Position numbers and translations under genes: made by a program
Notes under the pieces: generated by a model
Told to the model about the DNA's origin: nothing
The model's input: the letters and a program-made list of their open reading frames with translations, nothing else
Database searches by the model: none
Source: Symbiobacterium thermophilum
GTDB lineage: Bacteria > Bacillota > Sulfobacillia > DYFQ01
Reading direction: 5' to 3'
Assembly: GCA_020725105.1 (NCBI GenBank)
Contig: DYFQ01000023.1
Location: 6,337-44,197, forward strand
DNA: 37,861 nucleotides
Part shown: positions 7,490 through 16,546 of the stretch, one piece after another
How positions within the stretch are numbered: position 1 is the stretch's first letter
How the letters are laid out: every line of letters starts with the position of its first letter

Positions 7490-7627
7490 TCACCCGGCCG
7501 CCGGCGTGCAGGCCAGGCGCGTGGCCACCCCGGCGATGGCCCCCAGCAGCAGAAACCAGAGCACCTTCCGGTCATACAGGGGGCTTGGCGGGGGCTTGGC
7601 CGCCTTCCCCTCCTCGTCAGCCGCCAC
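7490..7627 (-). CDS. Small single-pass membrane protein, 45 residues, unknown function
   Basis: A short frame between hutI and the cyclodeaminase gene starting at GTG 7627, with GGGAGG 8 nt upstream; its start lies inside the last codons of hutI (11-bp overlap), as expected of a coupled operon gene. The product has a charged, proline-rich N-terminal part (ADEEGKAAKPPPSPLYDRK) followed by one hydrophobic helix (VLWFLLLGAIAGVATRLA) and a short CTPAAG tail. It fills the gap between the flanking genes almost exactly. I do not recognise the family. A conserved position in related hut operons would support it. Confidence 0.55.
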   Translation of the reverse strand: MAADEEGKAAKPPPSPLYDRKVLWFLLLGAIAGVATRLACTPAAG

Positions 7628-8930
7628 CGTTTGAACCTCCCTCGCGCCCGGCCGCCTGAACCAGGCGGCCCCCGGAAACCACCACCCGCCCTGCCTTGAT
7701 CACCCAGTCCACCCGGTTGGAGCCGAAGTAGTAGGGGATGGCGTCGGCCGACGGCGCATCGAAGGCCACCAGGTCGGCCTGCTTCCCCGGTTCCAGGCTG
7801 CCCACCTTGCCCGCCCGGCCCACGGCGTGGGCGGCGTTGATGGTGGCCGCGCTGATGGCCTCGGCCGGCGTCAGCCCCAGCCCGCGGCAGGCGATACCCA
7901 TCACGTGCACCATGGAGTCGACGGGCGAGGTGCCCGGGTTGTAGTCCGTGGCCAGGGCCACCGGGACCCCGGCCGCCACGAACGCCCGGGCGGGTGCCCA
8001 GCGGCGGGCGCCCAGGGTGAAGCTGGTGCCCGGCAGAAGCACCACCACCACGCCGGCGGCGGCCAGCCTCGGCATCACCTCGGCCGGCGTGTGAATGCAG
8101 TGGTCGGCGCTGGTGGCGCCGAGTTCGGCCGCCAGCGCGGAACCGCCCGAGGGCCCGAGTTCGTCGGCATGCAGCTTGGGCCGGAGCCCCAGCCGCCGGC
8201 CGGCCGCCAGGATCTCGCGGGCGTCGCTCACCGGAAAGACCTCGGTCTCGCAGAAGACGTCGCAGAACTCGGCCAGCCCGGCGACGGCGGGCAGCATGGC
8301 TTCCACCACGTGCCTGACGTAGTCGCTCCGCCGGCCCCGGAACTCGGGAGGGACGGCATGCGCCGCCAGAAAGGTAGGCACCAGGTCCACCGGGTGGCTT
8401 CGGTCAAGGTTGGCGACGACCCGCAGTTGCTTCACCTCGTCGGCCAGGGTCAGGCCGTAGCCACTCTTGGCCTCCACCGTGGTGGCGCCGTGAACCAGCA
8501 TCCGGTCAAGCGCGGCCCGGGCGGCCACTTCCAGGCTCGCGGCCGACGCCGCCCTGGTGGCCGCCACCGTGGCCAGGATACCCCCTCCGGCCGCCAGGAT
8601 CTCCAGGTACGACCGGCCCTGCAACCGCTGGACGAACTCGCCCTCCCGGCTGCCGGCGTGGACCAGGTGGGTGTGGGGGTCCACCAGTCCCGGGAGCACC
8701 ACCCGGCCGCTGGCGTCCAGGACCCGGGTGTCGGGGCCGGGGGGGAAATCCGCCAGCACGCGGTCGGTGGGCCCCACGGCCAGGATGGTGTCGCCGGCGA
8801 CGGCCACCGCCCCGTCTCGGATCCGGCCCGGGTCGGCCAGGGCAGAACCGGTTCTGGGCGTCCGGCTCGAGCCCGCCACGGTACACAGTTCGGTGGCGTG
8901 GGTGACCAGCAGGGTTGGCGGGGGCGTCAC
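7617..8930 (-). CDS. hutI: Imidazolonepropionase
   Basis: 437 residues, amidohydrolase superfamily. Converts 4-imidazolone-5-propanoate to N-formimino-L-glutamate, third step of histidine breakdown. Marks: the metal site DPHTHLVHAGSREGEF, the substrate-binding GRSYLEILAAGGGILATVAATR block, VEAKSGYGLTLADEVKQL, TFLAAHAVPPEFRGR (metal His), KLHADELGPSGGSALAAELGATSADHC (metal His) and ALATDYNPGTSP (catalytic Asp). All family residues I can identify are present. GTG 8930 overlaps the ftcD stop as GTGA and has GGGGGAGG about 10 nt upstream. The 3' end overlaps the start of the small membrane gene. Confidence 0.95.
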   Translation of the reverse strand: MTPPPTLLVTHATELCTVAGSSRTPRTGSALADPGRIRDGAVAVAGDTILAVGPTDRVLADFPPGPDTRVLDASGRVVLPGLVDPHTHLVHAGSREGEFVQRLQGRSYLEILAAGGGILATVAATRAASAASLEVAARAALDRMLVHGATTVEAKSGYGLTLADEVKQLRVVANLDRSHPVDLVPTFLAAHAVPPEFRGRRSDYVRHVVEAMLPAVAGLAEFCDVFCETEVFPVSDAREILAAGRRLGLRPKLHADELGPSGGSALAAELGATSADHCIHTPAEVMPRLAAAGVVVVLLPGTSFTLGARRWAPARAFVAAGVPVALATDYNPGTSPVDSMVHVMGIACRGLGLTPAEAISAATINAAHAVGRAGKVGSLEPGKQADLVAFDAPSADAIPYYFGSNRVDWVIKAGRVVVSGGRLVQAAGREGGSNGGG

Positions 8931-9883
8931 CGGCCGGGTGCCTCCCCCGACCCTCCGGTCCCCGTGCCTTCCGCCCCGGCCCGCAGCGCCTCCAGCAGGC
9001 GCAGCTCAAGCACCTGATCGTCGCGGAAGCCCTCAAGCCCGAGATAGTATCGGGCGGCCTCGATCAGGGCGGCGGCCGGCACCAGCCCCACCACCTCGGA
9101 GCCGATGACCGGCACCCCGTGGCGGCGGGCCTCGACCCGGACCAGTTCCACCGCGCGGTAGATGGGGGTCGCTTCGGTGTCCACCAGGTTCATCGACACC
9201 TGCGCGATGCCCCGATCTCCCAGCCGGAGACCCAGGGCCTTGACGTTCACCAGGCCGCCCGAGGAACCCCGCACGGCCCGGGCAATGGCCCGGGCCAGCT
9301 TGACGTCGCCGGTGCCCAGGTTCACGTTGTACGCCACCAGGGGCTTCCGGGCGCCCACCACCGTCGCGCCGGCGGTGGGATGCACGGCCGGGGGGCCGAA
9401 GTCGGGCCGGCGCTCGGGGGTGGCGATGGTCTCCCGCAGGGCCTCGAACTCGCCGCGGCGGATGTCGGCCAGGTTCCTGCGGTCGGGCCGGGTGGCCGCC
9501 GCCTCGTAGAGGTACACCGGAATGTTCAGTTCGCTGGCGATCCGCCGACCGAGTTCCCGGGCCAGGGCCACCGCGTCGGCCATCTCCAGCCCGAAAAGGG
9601 GCACGAAGGGGATGACGTCGGTGGCGCCGATCCTGGGGTGCTCGCCCTGGTGCCGGGTGAGGTCGATCAGGTCCCTGGCCCTGGCGGTGGCCCGGAAGGC
9701 CGCCTCGGCCGCCGCCCGGGGCTCCCCGACAAAGGTGACGACGCACCGGTTGTGGTCGGGGTCCCGGTGGACGTCGAGCACCTGGACCCCCGGCACCTCG
9801 CGGACGGCCGCCGCCAGGGCCTCGATGACCTCGGCGCGCCGCCCCTCGGAGAAGTTGGGCACACACTCGACCAGCGCGGGCAC
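8927..9883 (-). CDS. ftcD: Glutamate formiminotransferase (FTCD N-terminal-type)
   Basis: 318 residues covering the two formiminotransferase subdomains only. Marks: LVECVPNFSEGRRAEVIEAL at the N-terminus, DVHRDPDHNRCVVTFVGEP, the HQGEHPRIGATDVIPFVPL folate-site block, PVYLYEAAATRPDRRNLADIRRGEFE, PTAGATVVGARKPLVAYNVNL and GIAQVSMNLVDTEATPIYR. It transfers the formimino group of formiminoglutamate to tetrahydrofolate, leaving glutamate. GTG 9883 is preferred because GGGAGG is 8 nt upstream; an in-frame GTG at 9892 overlaps the hutU stop (GTGA) but touches the ribosome site itself. The cyclodeaminase half is encoded separately at 6827-7468. Confidence 0.93.
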   Translation of the reverse strand: MPALVECVPNFSEGRRAEVIEALAAAVREVPGVQVLDVHRDPDHNRCVVTFVGEPRAAAEAAFRATARARDLIDLTRHQGEHPRIGATDVIPFVPLFGLEMADAVALARELGRRIASELNIPVYLYEAAATRPDRRNLADIRRGEFEALRETIATPERRPDFGPPAVHPTAGATVVGARKPLVAYNVNLGTGDVKLARAIARAVRGSSGGLVNVKALGLRLGDRGIAQVSMNLVDTEATPIYRAVELVRVEARRHGVPVIGSEVVGLVPAAALIEAARYYLGLEGFRDDQVLELRLLEALRAGAEGTGTGGSGEAPGR

Positions 9884-9888
9884 GGCCT

Positions 9889-11583
9889 TCACCTCCCGGC
9901 GCGCCCGGCGGGCCCGCCGGGCGCGGTGCGGGCCATGGGGAGCTTCAGCCCGTGGCGCCGGGCGGCGGCCAGCGCCTCGGGGTACCCGGCGTCGGCGTGG
10001 CGCATGATGCCGGTGCCGGGGTCCGTGGTGAGCACCCGCTCCAGCCGGGCCCCGCCGTCGGCGGTGCCGTCGGCCACCACCACCATGCCCGCGTGCAGCG
10101 AGTAGCCGATGCCCACCCCGCCGCCGTGGTGCACCGCGACCCAGGTAGCGCCGGCGGCCGTGTTCACCAGCGCGTTCAGCACCGGCCAGTCGGCGATGGC
10201 GTCGGAGCCGTCCCGCATGCCCTCGGTCTCCCGGTACGGCGAGGCGACCGACCCGGCGTCCAGGTGGTCCCGGCCGATGACGATGGGCGCCCGTAACTCG
10301 CCCCGCCGGACCAGGTCGTTGAAGGTGCCGCCGATCCTGGCCCGCTCCCCGTAGCCTAACCAGCAGATGCGGGCCGGCAGTCCCTGAAACGGCACCTTTT
10401 CCCGGGCCAGCCTGATCCAGCGCACCAGCGGCTCGTTGTCGGCCAGCTCGTCCAGGATCACCTGGTCGGTGCGGTGGATGTCCGCCGGGTCCCCCGAGAG
10501 GGCCACCCAGCGGAAGGGGCCCCTGCCCTCGCAGAAGAGGGGCCGGATGTAGGCGGGCACGAACCCCGGGTAGGAGAAGGCGTCGGCGACCCCCGCCCGG
10601 TGGGCCTGGGCCCGGAGGTTGTTGCCGTAGTCGAAGACCACCGCCCCCCGGGCCCGGAAGTCGACCATGGCCTGGCAGTGGGCGGCCATCGACGCCATGG
10701 CCCGGGCCGCGTAGTCCCGGGGATCCTCCCGCCGCAGGGCGTCGGCCTCCGGGACCGACAGGCCGGCCGGGACGTACGACAGGGGGTCGTGGGCGGGGGT
10801 CTGGTCGGTGACCACGTCCGGTACCAGGCCCCGGCGCACGAGTTCGGGATAGACGTCGGCCGCGTTGCCCAGCAGGCCCACCGAAAGGGCGGTGCCACGC
10901 GAACGGGCGTCGTCCACCAGACGCAGGGCCTCGTCCAGGTCGCGGGTCATGGCGTCGCAGAAGCCCCGGTCAAGGCGGCGGCGGAGCCGCCGTTCGTCGA
11001 CCTCCACCACCAGCGCGACCCCTTCGTTCATCGTGATGGCCAGGGGCTGGGCGCCGCCCATGCCTCCCAGGCCGGCCGAGAGCACCCACCGGCCTTTCAG
11101 GCTCCCGCCGAAGTGCCGGCGGGCCGCGGCGGCCAGGGTCTCGTAGGTGCCCTGGATGATCCCCTGGGTGCCGATGTAGATCCAGCTCCCGGCGGTCATC
11201 TGGCCGTACATGGTGAGGCCCTGCCGTTCGAGTTCCCAGAAGGTCTCCCAGTTGGCCCAGGCGGGAACCAGCAGGCTGTTGGCGATGAGCACCCGGGGCG
11301 CCCACGGGTGGGTCCGGAACACCCCGACCGGCTTTCCCGACTGGACCAGGAGGGTCTCGTCACCCTCCAGGTCCCTGAGGGCCGACACCAGGGCACCGAA
11401 GGCCTCCCAGTCGCGGGCGGCCCGTCCGGTGCCACCGTAGACGACGAGTTCGTCGGGCTTCTCCGCCACCTCGGGATCCAGGTTGTTCAGGAGCATCCGG
11501 AGGGCGGCCTCCTGGGGCCAGCCCTTACACGAGAGGCTGGTTCCCCGGGGCGCCCTGACCGGTCCGGAGGGCCGGTTCGACAC
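9889..11583 (-). CDS. hutU: Urocanate hydratase (urocanase)
   Basis: 564 residues, close to the usual 550-560. The enzyme adds water to urocanate with NAD+ as a tightly bound electrophile. Marks: [32 protein letters not shown] near the N-terminus, [23 protein letters not shown], the NAD-binding [64 protein letters not shown] with the conserved Cys, and [26 protein letters not shown] 11583 is chosen because GGGGAGG lies 8 nt upstream; the longer frame from 11619 adds an unsupported N-terminal extension. It sits 57 bp after hutH. Confidence 0.95.
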   Translation of the reverse strand: MSNRPSGPVRAPRGTSLSCKGWPQEAALRMLLNNLDPEVAEKPDELVVYGGTGRAARDWEAFGALVSALRDLEGDETLLVQSGKPVGVFRTHPWAPRVLIANSLLVPAWANWETFWELERQGLTMYGQMTAGSWIYIGTQGIIQGTYETLAAAARRHFGGSLKGRWVLSAGLGGMGGAQPLAITMNEGVALVVEVDERRLRRRLDRGFCDAMTRDLDEALRLVDDARSRGTALSVGLLGNAADVYPELVRRGLVPDVVTDQTPAHDPLSYVPAGLSVPEADALRREDPRDYAARAMASMAAHCQAMVDFRARGAVVFDYGNNLRAQAHRAGVADAFSYPGFVPAYIRPLFCEGRGPFRWVALSGDPADIHRTDQVILDELADNEPLVRWIRLAREKVPFQGLPARICWLGYGERARIGGTFNDLVRRGELRAPIVIGRDHLDAGSVASPYRETEGMRDGSDAIADWPVLNALVNTAAGATWVAVHHGGGVGIGYSLHAGMVVVADGTADGGARLERVLTTDPGTGIMRHADAGYPEALAAARRHGLKLPMARTAPGGPAGRAGR

Positions 11584-11640
11584 CGGCGTCACCTCCCCGA
11601 CGGGGTCTGGGTCCAGCATCCACGGCTCGCGGAGTCTGGT

Positions 11641-13179
11641 TCAGTCGAGGGGCCCCACGGCGGCCTCCGCGGCCGCCAGGACCCGGCCTTCAAGCACCAG
11701 CCGCCCGGCCGCCTCCAGGTCGGGCCCCAGCTCGCGGTCGGCGTCAAGGAAGGCCACCCGCTCGCGGAAGGCCCGGTAGGCGGCGAGCGTCCCCTTGCCC
11801 AGCCAGGCCTCGAGACCCTTGGGATAGCGCAGGTCCAGGGCCTGGCAGGCGCAGAGGAGTTCGATGCCCACCAGGTGGGCCAGGTTTCTCACGGCGTCGC
11901 GGGCCTTGCGCGCCGCCGCGGCCCCCATGGACACGTGGTCTTCCTGGTTCGCGGAGACGGGGATCGAGTCCACGCTGGCCGGGGCCGCCAGGAGCTTGTT
12001 CTCGGCCGCCAGGGCGGCCGCGGTGTACTGGGCCAGCATGAGCCCGGAGTGCAGCCCGCCCCGGGGCACCAGGAACGGGGGCAGCCCGGACAGTTCCGGG
12101 TTGGTCAGGCGGTCCACGCGGCGTTCCACCATGTTGCCGAGCCCGGCCAGGGCCACCGCCAGCAAGTCCAGGGCGACCGCCACGGGCTGGCCGTGAAAGT
12201 TCCCGCCCGACAGCACCACCCCGGCCTCGGGGAAGAGCAGCGGGTTGTCGGTGGCCGCGTTGATCTCACGCTCGAGACTCACGGCGGTGAAGGCCAGCGC
12301 GTCGCGAACCGCCCCGTGCACCTGCGGGACGCACCGCAGGGAGTAGGGGTCCTGGACCCGCAACTCCCCCGGCCGGCTCACCGACCGGCTCCCCTCCAGC
12401 AGCCGCCGGAGGTTGGAAGCCACGGCCGTCTGGCCCGGGTGGGGCCGGACGGCGTGGAGCCGGGGGTCGTACGCGGCGGCGATGCCTCGCCAGGCCTCGG
12501 CGGTGAGGGCGGCGGCCACGTCGGCGGTCCGGCGTACCACCCCGGCGTCCCAGGCCGCCAGGCCGCCCACGGCGGTCATGAACTGGGTGCCGTTGATCAG
12601 CGCCAGTCCCTCCTTGGCCTCGAGGGAAACGGGCGCCAGCCCCACCTCGGCCAGGGCCCGGCCGCCCGGCAGGCGGCGGTCGCCGACCCATGCCTCGCCG
12701 GCGCCGACGAGGACCAGGGCCATGTGGGCCAGGGGCTGCAGATCACCCGACGCCCCCAGCGACCCCTGCTCGGGGACGACCGGGCACACGTCACGGTTGA
12801 CCAGTTCCAGGAGATGCTCGACGAGTTCCGGCCGTACGCCCGAGTGCCCCCGGGCCAGCGCGTTGGCCCGCAGGAGCACCAGCGCCCGGGCGGCGTCTCT
12901 GTCCATCGGCCGGCCGACGCCCGCCGCGTGGCTTGCCAGGAGGTTGTGCTGCAGTTCGCGGCTCTCCTCGGCCGAGATGACCACCTCGGCCAGCCGGCCG
13001 ACGCCGGTGGTGATGCCGTAGACCGGCTCCCCGGCGGCCACCAGGGTCGTCACCTGGTCGCGTGAGCGCGCCACCGCGTCCCGGGCGGCCGGCGCCAGCC
13101 GGGCGGGGACCCGGCCGCGGGCCACGGCCACGACCCCGGCCAGGGTGAGCGATTGACCGTCTACCCAGACGACGTCCAT
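11641..13179 (-). CDS. hutH: Histidine ammonia-lyase
   Basis: 512 residues. The first enzyme of histidine breakdown, making urocanate and ammonia with the self-formed MIO cofactor. The MIO triad Ala-Ser-Gly is at 143-145 in PEQGSLGASGDLQPLAHM. Other marks: VYGITTGVGRLAEVVIS (with the catalytic Tyr), QHNLLASHAAGVG, LRANALARGHSGVRPEL, NGTQFMTA, ATDNPLLFPE, SGGNFHGQPVA and a C-terminal PVSANQEDHVSMG. ATG 13179 matches where relatives begin (VWVDGQSLT aligns with the family's VTLDGSSLT). Its AAAGGAGG is only 2 nt away, so the in-frame GTG at 13203 remains possible. It leads the hut-fol gene run. Confidence 0.95.
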   Translation of the reverse strand: MDVVWVDGQSLTLAGVVAVARGRVPARLAPAARDAVARSRDQVTTLVAAGEPVYGITTGVGRLAEVVISAEESRELQHNLLASHAAGVGRPMDRDAARALVLLRANALARGHSGVRPELVEHLLELVNRDVCPVVPEQGSLGASGDLQPLAHMALVLVGAGEAWVGDRRLPGGRALAEVGLAPVSLEAKEGLALINGTQFMTAVGGLAAWDAGVVRRTADVAAALTAEAWRGIAAAYDPRLHAVRPHPGQTAVASNLRRLLEGSRSVSRPGELRVQDPYSLRCVPQVHGAVRDALAFTAVSLEREINAATDNPLLFPEAGVVLSGGNFHGQPVAVALDLLAVALAGLGNMVERRVDRLTNPELSGLPPFLVPRGGLHSGLMLAQYTAAALAAENKLLAAPASVDSIPVSANQEDHVSMGAAAARKARDAVRNLAHLVGIELLCACQALDLRYPKGLEAWLGKGTLAAYRAFRERVAFLDADRELGPDLEAAGRLVLEGRVLAAAEAAVGPLD

Positions 13180-13389
13180 GGCCTCCTTTGACCGGGCGGC
13201 CACCCCCTTCAGGTCAAGGGAATCCGCCCGGCCCCCTTAGCCTTCCCGCTGGGCCAGGGGATTCCTGCCGCGCCCCTCGGAGGGAAGGGGCCGAGACGGT
13301 GGTGCTGGTCAGCACCGGCCCGCGACTCACGCGGGCGGAGGTCGTCCAGGTCGGGGTTCGCCGGAGCCAGTGGTGGGCTGACGCCCGGC
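13180..13389 (-). other. Intergenic region between the MFS gene and hutH; no clear promoter seen
   Basis: About 210 bp of very GC-rich sequence. Two short inverted repeats lie side by side at 13302-13337: GGTGCT/AGCACC with a 4-nt loop and GCCCGCG/CGCGGGC with a 5-nt loop; neither is followed by a T-run. A third, GCCCCT/AGGGGC, lies closer to hutH. The hut promoter would be expected here, but I could not find good -35/-10 hexamers. Confidence 0.4.
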
Positions 13390-14691
13390 TCAGCCGCCGG
13401 ACGCGGCCGGGGGCCCTGCGTCCGCTCCCGCCGCGCCCGGGGCGGGGCGGCATATGGGCCACGCCGCTTCCCGGATGCCCGGGAGGAAGAGGCCGAAGAT
13501 CCCCGGGCTGGCGCCGACGAACCCCATGAGCACCAGGGCCGGCCCGGTGCCGACGGCGTCGGCCAGGGGACCGGCCATGGCGGCGGACGCGGCCATGATC
13601 AGAAGGGTGACGCTGAGACGGAAAGCAAACACCCGGCCCCGGACCTCGAGCGGGGTGATCTGCTGGATCCAGGCCACCGAGGTCGGGAAGAACGCCGCGT
13701 TGGACACCCCCACCAGGAAGTAAAGACCCATGGCCACCGCCGGGCTGCGGTTGAGTCCGAGGAGAACCACGGACAGCCCCGCCAGCAGGAACCCCGGCAT
13801 GATGATCCAGGGCTTGGGAAAGCGCTGGCCGTACCTGCCGATGACAAAGGTCGTGAGCGTCATCGCCACCCCCTGGATGGAGAGGAAGATGCCAAACCAG
13901 AAGGGATCCATGCCCAGCAGTTCCTTGATGGCCACCACCAGGAGGGTGTTGACGGCGCCCAGGGCCACGGCGGCCGCGGCCATCACCACCAGCAGCGACA
14001 GCACCGTCGGGTTCTGAGCGTGGTACCGCAGCCCGCCCAGCAGGTCGTCAAGGGCCCCGCGGAGGCCCCGCGGGCGGGGCCGGGCCGCCAGCTTCAGCGC
14101 CAGGCCCAGCAGGAGCAGGGCAGAGATGCCGTAGGTCAGGGCGTTCAACCCGAAGGTCACCTGGACGCCCACGAAGCGGACGATGGCGGCGGCGGCGGCG
14201 AAGCCCAGCACGTCCATGAGGAAGTCGGTGAAGTGCAGGAACAGCGAGCCGGCGTGGATCTGCTCGCGGCCCTCCAGGGTCTCGGGGACGGTGGCGGCGA
14301 AGGCGGGCCGGGCGACGGTCTGAACCAGCGTGACCAGGAACAGGATGCCGTAGGCCAGCAGCAGGGACGGGCTGAAGATCAGCCCCAGCACCAGCGCGGC
14401 CCGCACCAGGTCGCAGGCGATCAGCGTGCGCCGCTTGTCCCACCGGTCCACCAGGACGCCGGAAAAGGGGCCGAAAGCCCACGGGGCGACGTAGGCCACG
14501 GTGACCCAGCCCACCGCCGCCGCCTGGGCCCCGCCTACCTCCAGGGCCAGGACGTAGACCCCGACCCGGGTCAGGTTGTCTCCCAGCCGGGCGACGGCCG
14601 CCGCCAGCCAGAGAACAAGGAAGTTGCGCCGGGCCAGGATGGTCAGGTAGCCGACACTGCCGTCCTTATCTGTCTCCGCCGCCACGGCCAC
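13390..14691 (-). CDS. Major facilitator superfamily transporter
   Basis: 433 residues with about 12 hydrophobic segments. The N-terminal helix RRNFLVLWLAAAVARLGDNLTRVGVYVLAL and the loop 2-3 motif FGPFSGVLVDRWDKRRTLIACDLVRA match the MFS_3/enterobactin-exporter-like group of MFS proteins; a second-half counterpart is RYGQRFPKPW, and TPLEVRGRVFAFRLSV recalls the ITP..RGR motif of this group. The tail is Pro/Ala-rich. GTG 14691 is chosen because GGGAGGG lies 6 nt upstream; the frame extends further 5' but without hydrophobic sequence. The substrate is unknown. It is upstream of and co-oriented with hutH, but 210 bp away, so it may or may not belong to histidine use. Confidence 0.85.
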   Translation of the reverse strand: MAVAAETDKDGSVGYLTILARRNFLVLWLAAAVARLGDNLTRVGVYVLALEVGGAQAAAVGWVTVAYVAPWAFGPFSGVLVDRWDKRRTLIACDLVRAALVLGLIFSPSLLLAYGILFLVTLVQTVARPAFAATVPETLEGREQIHAGSLFLHFTDFLMDVLGFAAAAAIVRFVGVQVTFGLNALTYGISALLLLGLALKLAARPRPRGLRGALDDLLGGLRYHAQNPTVLSLLVVMAAAAVALGAVNTLLVVAIKELLGMDPFWFGIFLSIQGVAMTLTTFVIGRYGQRFPKPWIIMPGFLLAGLSVVLLGLNRSPAVAMGLYFLVGVSNAAFFPTSVAWIQQITPLEVRGRVFAFRLSVTLLIMAASAAMAGPLADAVGTGPALVLMGFVGASPGIFGLFLPGIREAAWPICRPAPGAAGADAGPPAASGG

Positions 14692-15022
14692 CCGACGCCC
14701 TCCCGCCCAGGCCCCCTGGCGTTGCGGACAGCCGGCGGCCGGCCGCGGAGTGGCGCCAGTGACCCGATCAAGATGCTCCGTCCTTCGACGCCCGAATGGC
14801 AATTCCTGTTACAGCAGGACTCGTGCTGCAGGCGTTCACCGGCCGGAGTTAACCAGAGATCAGCCGCGGGCCGCCGGGGTGCCCGGCCTCCGGCTGCCCT
14901 CGGACCGGCCGCGAGCCACGAGGGTCCAGGTATACGTGACCACCGGGACGACGATGAGCCCTACCCGGGTCTTGACCACCTCGGCGGCCCGGCGCGCTTC
15001 GGTTCGAGCCCGGTCCTGCTCT
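14692..15022 (-). other. 331-bp region between the nucleotidyltransferase gene and the MFS gene
   Basis: No recognised gene apart from a doubtful short frame at 14860-14979. A bulged hairpin lies around 14809-14836 (minus strand CCTG-CAGCA ... TGCTG-taa-CAGG). The segment 14760-14860 is less GC-rich than its surroundings, as expected of a promoter region for the MFS gene, but no pair of hexamers with good spacing stood out. Confidence 0.4.
14860..14979 (-). CDS. Possible small membrane peptide (doubtful)
   Basis: A frame ending in TGA at 14860-14862 encodes a basic stretch (HKEQDRARTEARRAAEVVKTR) followed by a hydrophobic helix (VGLIVVPVVTYTWTLVA) and a basic, Gly/Pro-rich tail. The only usable start I see is GTG 14979 (39 residues), which cuts into the basic stretch and lacks a convincing ribosome site. 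The charged-hydrophobic-charged pattern looks protein-like, but the frame may be chance in GC-rich DNA. Confidence 0.2.
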   Translation of the reverse strand: MVKTRVGLIVVPVVTYTWTLVARGRSEGSRRPGTPAARG

Positions 15023-16525
15023 TTATGCGTGGTCGTCCCTCCCTTCCCGACCCGGGTCCGGGCCCGCGGCGGCCGTGGCGGATTCAGCGGCCTCGGCGGG
15101 TTCAGGGGCCGGGCGGGGCAGCGCTTCGCCCCGCTCCAGCGCCCGGGCGTACTGGCGGACCAGGTCTTCCAGCGCCGGCCGGGTGTTGAGCCCCGGGTCA
15201 TCCAGCACCGCTTCGAGGAGCGCGTTGAGGATCCGCCCGACGGCCGGCCCCGGGCCGATCCCCGCCACCCGCATCACGTCGTGACCGTCGACGGCCAGGT
15301 CCTTCAGGCCAAAGGCCGCGTCCTCGGCCAGAACCCGGTCGATCCGCTCCAGAAGCCGCCTGGTCCCCCGGGAGACGGCCCCCGGCTTGTTGCCTGAAGC
15401 GATGCGGTCGGCCCGCCGCAAGACCAGGAGGTCGTCCAGGTGCTCCAGGCCGATCCGGCGGACGAGCCGGCGCACGGCCGCGTCGGACATGTCCCGCTGG
15501 TGGTGCAGGTCCATGTGGCGCCTGACCAGGTGGACCACCCGGTCGATGACGGCGGTCGGGTAGCGCAGCCGGCGGAGCACCGACCGGGTCAGGTGCGCCC
15601 CCACCACCTCGTGGTGGTAGAAGTGGCGCTCGCCGTTCTCCACCACCAGGCAGCGAGGCTTGGCCACGTCGTGCAGGAGCGCCGCCAGCCTCAATTCCAG
15701 CCGGGGCGGGGTGTTGGCCACCGACAGGAGCGCGTGGGTCCACACGTCGTACCGGTGGTGGATGTTCTGCTCGACCCCCACCCCTTCCAGGAGTTCCGGC
15801 AGGAACTGGGCCAGGAGATCCGTCTGGCGCATGACCTCCAGCGCCCGGCCGGGGGCCCTGGAGGTGACGATCCGGCTGAACTCGTCGCGGACCCGCTCGG
15901 CGGACACGTGGGTCAACAGCGAGGCGTTGGGCCCGACGGCGGCCAGCGTCTGGGGGTCGATTTCCAGGTCGAGTTCGGCCGCGAACCTCACCGCCCGCAG
16001 CAGGCGCAGCGCGTCCTCGCGGAAGCGGCTTTCGGGGTCGCCCACCGCCCGGACCCGCCGGTGGATCAGCAGGTCCTCAAGCCCGCCAAAGGGGTCTACC
16101 AGCCGGCCGCCGGAGTCCAGGGCCATGGCGTTGATGGTGAAGTCCCGCCGGGACAGGTCGGCCTCGATCTCCGCCACGAAGCGCACGGCGTCGGGGTGGC
16201 GGTGGTCGGTGTAAGCCTCCTCCACCCGAAAGGTGGTCACCTCCACCGGGCCGCCCCTGGTGAGCACGGTGACCGTGCCGTGGGCGATACCGGTGGGCCG
16301 GACCCGGGGGAAAAGCGCCATGACGGCTTCGGGGCGGGCGTCGGTGGCAACGTCCCAGTCCTTGGGGCCCACGTCCCGGAGCAGGTCCCTGACGCAGCCG
16401 CCTACGAGGTAGGCCTGCCAGCCCGCGTCCTCAAGAGTCCCGAGGACCCGGCGGACGGCCGCCGGGACCCTGCGCCGGAGGCAATCCGGGCACAGCACCT
16501 GCGGTCGGGATACTCCGACAGCCAC
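15023..16525 (-). CDS. tRNA nucleotidyltransferase / poly(A) polymerase family protein (CCA-adding type) with HD domain
   Basis: 500 residues. Order: a short N-terminal segment with CPDC (12-15), the class II nucleotidyltransferase head with AYLVGGCVRDLLR (39-50) and catalytic Asp pair in KDWDVATD (55-62), RRDFTINAMA (126-134) and the neck block RFREDALRLLRAVRFA, then an HD domain with LAALLHDVAKP (280-290) and a following HHEVVGAHLTRSVLRRL. This arrangement is that of CCA-adding enzymes and bacterial poly(A) polymerases with a fused HD phosphohydrolase; the sequence alone does not tell A-adding from CCA-adding. tRNA-Lys here lacks an encoded CCA, so a CCA-adding enzyme is needed in this organism. 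GTG 16525 has GGAGGAGGG about 5 nt upstream. It is 83 bp downstream of ftsH, with a strong hairpin between. Confidence 0.88.
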   Translation of the reverse strand: MAVGVSRPQVLCPDCLRRRVPAAVRRVLGTLEDAGWQAYLVGGCVRDLLRDVGPKDWDVATDARPEAVMALFPRVRPTGIAHGTVTVLTRGGPVEVTTFRVEEAYTDHRHPDAVRFVAEIEADLSRRDFTINAMALDSGGRLVDPFGGLEDLLIHRRVRAVGDPESRFREDALRLLRAVRFAAELDLEIDPQTLAAVGPNASLLTHVSAERVRDEFSRIVTSRAPGRALEVMRQTDLLAQFLPELLEGVGVEQNIHHRYDVWTHALLSVANTPPRLELRLAALLHDVAKPRCLVVENGERHFYHHEVVGAHLTRSVLRRLRYPTAVIDRVVHLVRRHMDLHHQRDMSDAAVRRLVRRIGLEHLDDLLVLRRADRIASGNKPGAVSRGTRRLLERIDRVLAEDAAFGLKDLAVDGHDVMRVAGIGPGPAVGRILNALLEAVLDDPGLNTRPALEDLVRQYARALERGEALPRPAPEPAEAAESATAAAGPDPGREGRDDHA

Positions 16526-16546
16526 CTCAGCCCTCCTCCAGCGGAA

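Noticed and set aside
10474-13065. An 863-codon open frame on the plus strand opposite hutU and hutH
   Set aside because: It is antisense to two certain enzymes, has an Arg/Gly/His/Pro-rich product with no recognisable domain, and such frames arise from GC-rich third positions. The same applies to the plus-strand frame at 21095-23800.
13302-13337. Two adjacent hairpins as a rho-independent terminator of the MFS gene
   Set aside because: No T-run follows on the minus strand and the stems are only 6-7 bp, which is common by chance in DNA this GC-rich.
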